From CAZJCK01 sp964544635 (GTDB lineage Bacteria > Zixibacteria > MSB-5A5 > GN15 > FEB-12): a stretch of DNA of 11,286 bases. A model generated the notes under the pieces. The model did not search any database, was not told the origin of the DNA, and worked only from the letters and a program-made list of their open reading frames with translations. Both the position numbers and the translations under genes were made by a program. Location of the stretch: contig CAZJCK010000088.1 of NCBI GenBank assembly GCA_964544635.1, positions 1 through 11,286 on the forward strand, given 5' to 3'. Below are positions 5,782 to 11,286 of this stretch, piece after piece; position 1 is the first letter of the stretch, and each line of letters starts with the position of its first letter.

Positions 5782-8067
5782 ATGACTACTCGCGCCCACA
5801 TACAGCGCCTGCGGCTTGACGTCCGCGGCTTCGTCCAGGGGGTGGGTTTCCGTCCTTTTGTCCACCGCCTGGCATACTCCCTCGGCCTGACCGGCCTGGT
5901 TCGCAACCACAGCCGCGGCGTGACCATAGAGGTCGAGGGCGCGCCTCCCGTCATCGCTCGATTTGTCCAGCAGCTCCAGTCCACTTTGCCCCCCCTGGCC
6001 GAATTGGTCGATCTCTCGACACGGGAGATCCCGACCACCGGTTCGACCATCTTCAGCATCGTCACCTCCGAGCGCGATTCCGGGGCCGCTGTTCTCATCC
6101 CGCCGGATATCGCCACCTGCGATGACTGCTTCAGGGAACTGTTCGACCCGGCCGATCGCCGCTACCGCTATCCGTTCATTAACTGCACCAACTGCGGCCC
6201 GCGCTTTACGATTGTCGAATCGATTCCCTACGACCGTCCGTACACCTCAATGAAGTCGTTCCCGATGTGCGCGGATTGCCGGCGCGAGTATGAAGAACCA
6301 AGCAACCGGCGTTTCCATGCTCAACCCAACGCCTGCCCGGTCTGCGGCCCGAACGTATGGCTGCATGAGCACGGCGCGGCAGTCGATACCGATGATCCGA
6401 TCGCGGCGGCTGTTAAACGACTAAAAGCCGGTCGCATTCTGGCGATACGCGGTATCGGCGGTTTTCACCTGATTGTCGACGCTCACAACGATGCCGCTGT
6501 CGCCGAACTGCGTACACGCAAGGGTCGCGCCGAGAAGCCGTTCGCGCTCATGTCGCCCGACCTCGATACCGTCCGCAGCTACTGCACCGTCAGTGCCGGC
6601 GAAGAACAGCAACTCATGCACTACAGCCGCCCGATCGTCTTGCTCGAACCGGGGCCCGGCCAGGCGCCGGCGCCGTCGGTGGCGCCGCGGCAACGACGCC
6701 TCGGTTTTATGCTCGCCTACTCACCGCTGCACCATCTCGTCCTGCACGGCAACTTTGACGCTCTCGTCATGACCAGCGGCAACTACTCCGAGGAGCCGAT
6801 CGCCATCGACAACGATGAAGCGCTCGACCGTCTCGCCACCCTGGCCGATTGTTTCCTGTTGCACGACCGCGAGATCCGGCAGCGCTGTGACGATTCCGTT
6901 GTGCGCGTCGACCATCCCGGCCCCACCATCCTGCGCCGTGCGCGGGGCTATGTGCCGCGCCCGGTACGATTGAGCGAACCGACAGAGCACAATGTCCTCG
7001 CGGTCGGTCCCGAGATGAAGAACACAGCGGCGCTGACGCGTGGCAACGAGGTCTTCCTCACCCAGCATGTCGGCGATCTCGATAATCCCCGGGCGCTGGC
7101 CTTCTTCGAGCACACCGTCAACCACCTGAAGAAAATTCTCGACCTGGAAATTCAGCTTGTCGCCTGCGACTTGCATCCCGAGTACCTGTCAACGAAGTGG
7201 GCGATGCAACAGTCGCTGCCGGTCGTACAGGTGCAGCACCACCACGCTCACCTCGCCTCGGTCATGGCCGACTGCGGTATTGACGAAGGCACCATCGGTA
7301 TCATCCTCGACGGTACCGGCTATGGTACCGACGGCAATATTTGGGGCGGGGAAGTTCTGGTCGGCGACTTTCAGTCGTTCGAACGCATGGCCTGGTTGCA
7401 GCCGGTCGCGATGCCGGGCGGGACGATGGCGATCAAACAACCCTGGCGGATGGCGCTGAGCTACCTGCATGCTGCGTACGGATCCGACCTGCCGGATATC
7501 GACTGGCCCGAGACGGCCAATGAACAAGGCCGGCGCAACCTTCTGACGATGATTGACCGGCAGATTAACAGCCCGTTGACGTCGAGTTGCGGGCGTTTGT
7601 TCGACGCCGTCTCGGCAATACTCGGGGTCTGCACCGAAATCAACTACGATGCCCAGGCCGCCATCGAACTGGAAGCGATCGCCGATCCGGACAACCTGGA
7701 GCCGTTCGATGACATCATGCCATCGACGTTCCCCGGTCCGCTCGACACCCGGCCGCTTGTTCGGTGCCTCATCGAGGCGCGAACGGACACACCCGTCGAG
7801 TTTCTCGCCGCCCGCTTCCACGCCAGTCTCGCCGAGCTGTTCATTCGTGCCGCAAAGCAGGCCCGCGACGCAACGGGAGTGAACGGCGTAGCCCTCGGCG
7901 GCGGTGTGTATAACAACCGCCTGCTGCTGCGTTACGTTATGGATCGTCTTGCTCAGGAACGGTTTACTGTGTATACTCACAAGCAGGTTCCGACCAACGA
8001 CGGTGGCCTGGCGCTGGGCCAGGCAGTCATTGCCGACCGACAACAGCGTGCCGCCGCAAAGGAGTAA
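5782..8067 (+). CDS. hypF: Carbamoyltransferase HypF, hydrogenase maturation
   Basis: HypF makes the carbamoyl group, from carbamoyl phosphate and ATP, that becomes the cyanide ligands of the active-site iron, and hands it to HypE. The product has 761 residues, standard for full-length HypF. The domains appear in the expected order: acylphosphatase (about 5-95, VRGFVQGVGFRPFVHRL); a zinc-finger pair with exactly CX2CX18CX2CX24CX2CX18CX2C (C113 to C188); a YrdC-like domain (about 205-395, KGRAEKPFALM and TSGNYSEEPI); and the Kae1-like carbamoyltransferase domain (about 405-755, VQHHHAHLAS at 484-493, ILDGTGYGTDG at 508-518, LGGGVYNN at 705-712). The start at 5782 is chosen because homology begins there (THIQRL-like, here TTRAHIQRL). 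It lacks a convincing ribosome binding site. A TTG at 5722 would add 20 residues. It is the first gene of the hyp operon. Confidence 0.95.
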   Translation: MTTRAHIQRLRLDVRGFVQGVGFRPFVHRLAYSLGLTGLVRNHSRGVTIEVEGAPPVIARFVQQLQSTLPPLAELVDLSTREIPTTGSTIFSIVTSERDSGAAVLIPPDIATCDDCFRELFDPADRRYRYPFINCTNCGPRFTIVESIPYDRPYTSMKSFPMCADCRREYEEPSNRRFHAQPNACPVCGPNVWLHEHGAAVDTDDPIAAAVKRLKAGRILAIRGIGGFHLIVDAHNDAAVAELRTRKGRAEKPFALMSPDLDTVRSYCTVSAGEEQQLMHYSRPIVLLEPGPGQAPAPSVAPRQRRLGFMLAYSPLHHLVLHGNFDALVMTSGNYSEEPIAIDNDEALDRLATLADCFLLHDREIRQRCDDSVVRVDHPGPTILRRARGYVPRPVRLSEPTEHNVLAVGPEMKNTAALTRGNEVFLTQHVGDLDNPRALAFFEHTVNHLKKILDLEIQLVACDLHPEYLSTKWAMQQSLPVVQVQHHHAHLASVMADCGIDEGTIGIILDGTGYGTDGNIWGGEVLVGDFQSFERMAWLQPVAMPGGTMAIKQPWRMALSYLHAAYGSDLPDIDWPETANEQGRRNLLTMIDRQINSPLTSSCGRLFDAVSAILGVCTEINYDAQAAIELEAIADPDNLEPFDDIMPSTFPGPLDTRPLVRCLIEARTDTPVEFLAARFHASLAELFIRAAKQARDATGVNGVALGGGVYNNRLLLRYVMDRLAQERFTVYTHKQVPTNDGGLALGQAVIADRQQRAAAKE

Positions 8068-8072
8068 GAGAG

Positions 8073-8375
8073 ATGTGCCTCGCCGTACCCGGCAAGATAA
8101 TCGAAACGTATGAAGAGAACGGTCTGGAGATGGGCCGCATCGACTACTCCGGTACCGTCCACAACGCCTGCCTCGCCTATGTCCCGGAGGCACAGGTCGG
8201 CCAGTATGTACTGGTGCATGCCGGATTTGCCCTTAATGTTATCGACGAAACCGAGGCGCAGCGCACCCTTGAACTCCTGCAACAGATGAGCGATTTGGCA
8301 GCCGAGTCGGGCGAGAACGTTTTCGGCCAGTCGGTCGATGCACCACCCGACGCCGACGACAGGTCGAACTCGTGA
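8073..8375 (+). CDS. hypC: Hydrogenase assembly chaperone HypC
   Basis: A small chaperone that with HypD carries the Fe(CN)2CO unit and delivers it to the large-subunit precursor. It has the invariant N-terminal MCLAVPGK with C2, the residue that contacts iron and the precursor, and a conserved-position histidine (H49 in VLVHAGFA). Its 100 residues are slightly longer than the usual 75-95 because of a hydrophilic tail (about 80-100) rich in Asp and Ser. AAAGGAG lies 9 nt upstream and overlaps the hypF stop region; only 5 nt separate the two genes. Its last bases overlap the hypD start. Confidence 0.95.
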   Translation: MCLAVPGKIIETYEENGLEMGRIDYSGTVHNACLAYVPEAQVGQYVLVHAGFALNVIDETEAQRTLELLQQMSDLAAESGENVFGQSVDAPPDADDRSNS

Positions 8376-9487
8376 AATACCTCGACGAGTATCGCGACCC
8401 GCAGCTGGCCCGGCAACTGTTCGAGGAGATCAAGCGCACCGTCACCAAACCGTGGGTCATCATGGAGGTCTGCGGTGGCCAGACTCACAGTATCGTACGC
8501 AACGGCATTGACCAGTTGCTCCCTGACAGTGTGGAGCTGGTTCACGGTCCGGGCTGCCCGGTCTGCGTGACGCCACTCGAGAAGATAGACCGCGCCCTCG
8601 CCATCGCGTCGCAACCGAATGTCATCTTCACCTCCTTCGGCGACATGCTCCGCGTCCCCGGTACAAAGCAGGACCTGTTCATGGTGAAGTCGGCCGGGGG
8701 AGATGTCCGGATCGTCTATTCACCCCTCGACGCCCTGGCGCTGGCCCGTCAACACCCGGATAAGCAAGTGGTGTTCTTTGCTGTTGGTTTTGAAACGACG
8801 ACGCCGCACACCGCCATGGCCGTTGCGCAGGCGCAACGTGAAGGGTTGGACAATTTCTCGATGCTGGTGTCGCACGTTCGGGTGCCGCCGGCCATCGAAG
8901 CGCTGCTCAGTTCACCTGGCAACCGGGTGCAGGGCTACCTGCTGGCCGGCCATGTCTGCACGGTTATGGGTTACCATGAGTATGAACCGATCACCAGCCG
9001 CTTCAACATCCCGATGGTTGTCACCGGTTTCGAGCCGGTCGATCTCTTGTCGGGTATTCTCTCGGTCGTCAGGCAGCTCGAGGCGGGGGAGGCGACGGTT
9101 GAAAACCAGTACGAACGGGTGGTCAGCCGCGACGGCAACCCGGCCGCCCGCAACACCATCGAGGCAGTGTATCAAACCGCTGACCAGGCCTGGCGCGGAA
9201 TCGGTGTCATACCAAACTCCGGGTTTGTTCTGCGATCGGCGTATGAAGCGTTCGACGCCGAGAAGAAATTCTCGATCGGCGACATTGCAACCGAAGAATC
9301 AAAAGAGTGTATCAGCGGCCTAGTGCTCCAGGGACTGAAGAAACCGACCGATTGCCCGATGTTCGGTACCAGGTGTACGCCACGTTCGCCCCTTGGTGCT
9401 ACCATGGTGTCGAGCGAAGGCGCCTGCGCCGCCTACTACAGGTATCAGCGCCTGCCCGAACCCGCCGATGTCCGAAACCGGACCTGA
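8372..9487 (+). CDS. hypD: Hydrogenase maturation protein HypD
   Basis: HypD is the [4Fe-4S] scaffold on which the iron receives its CN and CO ligands in complex with HypC and HypE. The 371 residues are typical. Seen motifs are CGGQTHS (34-40), GPGCPVC (59-65, C62 and C65), FETTTPHTA (140-148), AGHVCTVMG (192-200) and the C-terminal cluster cysteines C313, C328, C335 and C352. It starts with GTG at 8372, overlapping the hypC stop as GTGA (4-nt overlap), with AGGT about 8 nt upstream. The overlap suggests coupled translation of the HypC-HypD partners. Confidence 0.95.
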   Translation: MKYLDEYRDPQLARQLFEEIKRTVTKPWVIMEVCGGQTHSIVRNGIDQLLPDSVELVHGPGCPVCVTPLEKIDRALAIASQPNVIFTSFGDMLRVPGTKQDLFMVKSAGGDVRIVYSPLDALALARQHPDKQVVFFAVGFETTTPHTAMAVAQAQREGLDNFSMLVSHVRVPPAIEALLSSPGNRVQGYLLAGHVCTVMGYHEYEPITSRFNIPMVVTGFEPVDLLSGILSVVRQLEAGEATVENQYERVVSRDGNPAARNTIEAVYQTADQAWRGIGVIPNSGFVLRSAYEAFDAEKKFSIGDIATEESKECISGLVLQGLKKPTDCPMFGTRCTPRSPLGATMVSSEGACAAYYRYQRLPEPADVRNRT

Positions 9488-9495
9488 GGAGCATT

Positions 9496-10554
9496 ATGTC
9501 GCTCGATCCTGAAAGCCTCACCAGCTGCCCTCTGCCGATCCGCGAACACGATACCGTGCAACTCTCGCACGGCAGCGGCGGACGGATGACCAACGATCTC
9601 ATCCGCGACCTGTTTGTCTGGGCTTTCGACAATCCGCTGTTGCGACGTCAGGACGACCAGGCCATCCTCGACCAGCTTGACGGCCGGCTCGCCTTCAGTA
9701 CCGACTCGTTTGTCGTCGACCCCATCTTCTTCCCGGGCGGCGACATCGGCGATCTTGCCGTCAATGGAACGGTGAACGATGTTGCCATGTCCGGCGCCAC
9801 GCCGTTGTATCTGTCGGCCGGCTTTGTGATCGAAGAAGGGTTGCCGCTGACCGACTTGCGCACGGTGGTCTTGTCGATGAAGCGGGCCGCCGCATCGGCC
9901 GGCGTCAGTATCGTCACCGGCGATACCAAAGTCGTCAACCGGGGGAAAGCCGATAAGCTCTTCATCAATACCACCGGCCTCGGCGTTATCCGGCATCCCT
10001 ACACGATCGGTGCGTCGCAACTCAAGGACGGCGATGCAATAATCATCAGCGGCACCATCGCCGATCACGGTGTCGCCGTCATGTCCAAACGCGAGGGCCT
10101 CAGTTTCGAAACCGATATCGTATCCGACACGGTGGCGCTCAACTCGCTGGTGGATGAAATTATCTCGGCGGGTGCACAATCGGTACACGCCCTGCGCGAT
10201 CCTACCCGGGGCGGTGTGGCCGCGACCCTCAACGAATGGACCGAGCAATCGAACGTTGCCATTGACCTCGATGAACAGGCCCTGCCCATACGGGCTGGAG
10301 TGGCCGGCGCCTGCGAAATACTCGGTTTTGATCCGCTGTATGTCGCCAATGAAGGCAAGGTCGTTGTGGCCGTTGCGGCCGATGCGGTTGATCAAGTACT
10401 GTCTGCCATGAAGCGCCACCCCGTCGGTACCAACGCCGCGGTCATCGGCCGGGCCTGTTCCGCCGGTCGGCCGATCGTAACGATGACCACCGGCATTGGG
10501 GGGCGACGGATCGTGGATATGCCGGTTGGCGAGCAACTGCCGCGCATTTGTTAG
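9496..10554 (+). CDS. hypE: Hydrogenase maturation protein HypE (thiocyanate-forming dehydratase)
   Basis: HypE receives the carbamoyl group from HypF on its C-terminal cysteine and dehydrates it with ATP to a cyano group for transfer to HypC-HypD. The 352 residues belong to the PurM/SelD-like ATP-binding fold. Motifs include LSHGSGGR (23-30), FSTDSFVVDP (67-76), NGTVNDVAMSGATP (90-103), TGDTKVV (141-147) and RDPTRGG (234-240). The chain ends in PRIC, with C352 as the acceptor thiol, so the gene is intact. The start at 9496 has GAGGAG about 5 nt upstream and lies 8 nt after the hypD stop; the open frame to 9307 is a shadow of hypD. No hypA or hypB follows. Confidence 0.96.
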   Translation: MSLDPESLTSCPLPIREHDTVQLSHGSGGRMTNDLIRDLFVWAFDNPLLRRQDDQAILDQLDGRLAFSTDSFVVDPIFFPGGDIGDLAVNGTVNDVAMSGATPLYLSAGFVIEEGLPLTDLRTVVLSMKRAAASAGVSIVTGDTKVVNRGKADKLFINTTGLGVIRHPYTIGASQLKDGDAIIISGTIADHGVAVMSKREGLSFETDIVSDTVALNSLVDEIISAGAQSVHALRDPTRGGVAATLNEWTEQSNVAIDLDEQALPIRAGVAGACEILGFDPLYVANEGKVVVAVAADAVDQVLSAMKRHPVGTNAAVIGRACSAGRPIVTMTTGIGGRRIVDMPVGEQLPRIC

Positions 10555-10699
10555 GGCTTTGTTCAGGGCGATTCTCTTAATCGACTTAATGTATCCAGTT
10601 TTTGAACGGGCAGGGAATTGCTCTGCCTAAAATATGCACTTGCGTGCTCACTGTCGGGCTTCTTAACATAGACAAAATGTTTGTTCACAGCTATTTACC

Positions 10700-10727
10700 T
10701 TGACAGTCACACAGTCGGCAGTATATT
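10700..10727 (+). promoter_or_regulatory. Consensus sigma70-like promoter before the secreted-protein gene
   Basis: A perfect TTGACA (10700-10705), a 16-nt spacer and TATATT (10722-10727) predict a start near 10734. The first gene downstream is at 11118, giving a leader of about 384 nt. Confidence 0.55.
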
Positions 10728-10819
10728 TATAGAGATCTTAACGATCCCTCGTATTTACTGCAAGGCGGGGAGGCATTTTCAGATTGATAGTTTGGTTGTA
10801 ACTGGCATATCGATAAGAT

Positions 10820-10845
10820 AGTGTGACAGCGATGAGCGACACACT
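10820..10845 (+). other. Leader hairpin A
   Basis: AGTGTG (10820-10825) pairs with CACACT (10840-10845) around a 14-nt loop, within the predicted long leader. The function is unknown. Confidence 0.3.
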
Positions 10846-10869
10846 CAGTCTACGTTTTAAAATGATCCT

Positions 10870-10889
10870 GCCGGCCGCCCGAAGCCGGC
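10870..10889 (+). other. Leader hairpin B (GC-rich)
   Basis: GCCGGC (10870-10875) pairs with GCCGGC (10884-10889) around an 8-nt loop. It stands out as a GC-rich patch in an otherwise AT-rich leader. It is followed by a second possible stem, TCCC/GGGA (about 10890-10905). It may be part of a structured RNA. Confidence 0.35.
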
Positions 10890-11117
10890 TCCCGCGTGGA
10901 GGGGAAGACGCAAGCACTGCGACCTTGGAACCAGCCAATGGTAATAGCTGTTGGCGACGACTCGTCATCCACAAGGAGTGAATAGTCGAGCACCCGTTAT
11001 TCCTTACGAACTACCAAAGCTACAGTCGAATCAACGGCTTCAAAGTAAACTTCAACACGGCATACACGAATTACTATTAACAGTTCCTACAAGCTAAACG
11101 AGGAGGAGAACTGATTC

Positions 11118-11286
11118 ATGAAGAAGGCTCTCTGTACAACTTTCCTGCTCCTGTGCGTAATGGCCGGGACCGGCCTGGCGCAGGATCTCGGTCCGGTCAC
11201 GGACTCGGTTGACCTGGTCGTCTCCCGGGTGCCGAGCGCCAACGCCGGACAGGATACCCTGGAACTCCAGATATGGGCATACAACG
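11118..11286 (+). CDS. Secreted protein of unknown function, N-terminal fragment (runs off the window)
   Basis: The first 56 codons are visible and the frame is open at the window end. Residues 1-21 are a clear Sec signal peptide: a MKKA start, a hydrophobic core LLLCVMAG and a likely cut after GLA before QD. There is no lipobox, as Cys6 and Cys13 lie outside an L-A-G-C context. The mature start is acidic and beta-strand-like (SVDLVVSRV, QDTLELQIWAYN), as in adhesin or cohesin-like extracellular proteins, but the family cannot be assigned from this length. The start is well supported by AGGAGGAG 9-11 nt upstream. It appears unrelated to the hydrogenase and has its own promoter. Confidence 0.75.
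   Translation, partial: MKKALCTTFLLLCVMAGTGLAQDLGPVTDSVDLVVSRVPSANAGQDTLELQIWAYN

Larger units (their letters stand above)
10555..11117. other. Non-coding intergenic region after the hyp operon
   Basis: About 560 bases, more AT-rich than the genes, with no credible coding region on either strand. A 7-bp hairpin GGCAGGG/CTCTGCC-type (about 10610-10628) follows hypE but has no T tract, so no clear terminator for the hyp operon is visible. A consensus promoter lies at 10700-10727. Downstream of it are potential RNA hairpins at 10820-10845 and 10870-10889, plus short ones such as CGCA/TGCG (10909-10921) and GCCAA/TTGGC (about 10934-10955). Confidence 0.5.

Noticed and set aside
9307..9495. N-terminal extension of hypE into hypD
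   Set aside because: The extension is an out-of-frame reading of the conserved hypD C-terminus; homology and the ribosome binding site place the start at 9496.
10569..10628. Possible terminator after hypE (hairpins at 10569-10583 and about 10610-10628)
   Set aside because: Stems are short or followed by AT-mixed sequence without a T tract; not good enough to call an intrinsic terminator.
10895..10965. Resemblance to a GEMM-I (cyclic di-GMP) riboswitch at GACGCAAGC followed by AATAGCTG and TTGGCGA
   Set aside because: The diagnostic upstream GCAAACC-type segment and its pairing with the 3' GGTTGCC-type segment are absent, and spacing is off. Only a covariance-model search could revive it.
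10738..10974. Minus-strand open frame of 78 codons in the intergenic region
   Set aside because: No ribosome binding site evident, composition unlike a protein, no recognisable domain; it overlaps the predicted leader of the downstream gene.

Overview
The window is almost entirely one physiological unit: a cytosolic [NiFe] hydrogenase operon on the minus strand and, transcribed divergently from it, a hydrogenase-maturation (hyp) operon on the plus strand. The host looks like a bacterium with moderately high GC: Shine-Dalgarno sequences precede most genes, sigma70-like promoter hexamers can be seen, and the last gene carries a bacterial Sec signal peptide. The exact lineage cannot be fixed from this window. 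The protein style and the partial secreted protein at the right edge would suit an uncultured FCB-group lineage such as Zixibacteria, but that is an impression, not a demonstrated placement.

Left edge (1-360): a strong plus-strand terminator for a gene outside the window, then a non-coding stretch with two large palindromes, then a minus-strand terminator that closes the hydrogenase operon. Positions 361-5362 (minus strand, read right to left) hold six tightly packed genes: hydB (two [4Fe-4S] clusters), a stand-alone cyclic-nucleotide-binding-domain protein, hydG (FAD, NAD(P) and [2Fe-2S]), hydD (small subunit), hydA (large subunit) and a C-terminal maturation endopeptidase. The order beta-gamma-delta-alpha is that of group 3b NADP-linked hydrogenases (the Pyrococcus sulfhydrogenase type), with the cyclic-nucleotide-domain gene inserted between beta and gamma. 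H2 electrons should flow from the NiFe site (HydA) through the clusters of HydD and HydB to FAD and NAD(P) in HydG; the reaction is reversible in this family.

Positions 5363-5781 form the divergent control region. It contains an AT-rich island with a CRP/FNR-type palindrome (TGTGA-N6-TCACG), a perfect TATAAT facing the hydrogenase operon and a TTGAAT-N17-TATATT promoter facing the hyp operon. The palindrome is centred near -40 for one promoter and near -63 for the other, so one site could activate both operons.

Positions 5782-10554 hold hypF, hypC, hypD and hypE, which build and deliver the Fe(CN)2CO group of the active site. The operon-specific endopeptidase is in the hydrogenase operon. 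The nickel-insertion genes hypA and hypB are not in the window. Positions 10555-11117 are non-coding but contain a consensus promoter and some potential RNA hairpins, giving a predicted leader of about 380 nt for the last gene, an exported protein cut off by the window end. The points most worth following are the shared CRP/FNR-like site, the orphan cyclic-nucleotide-domain protein with a non-canonical binding cassette and paired cysteines, and the unusual Cys-rich C-terminus of the large subunit.
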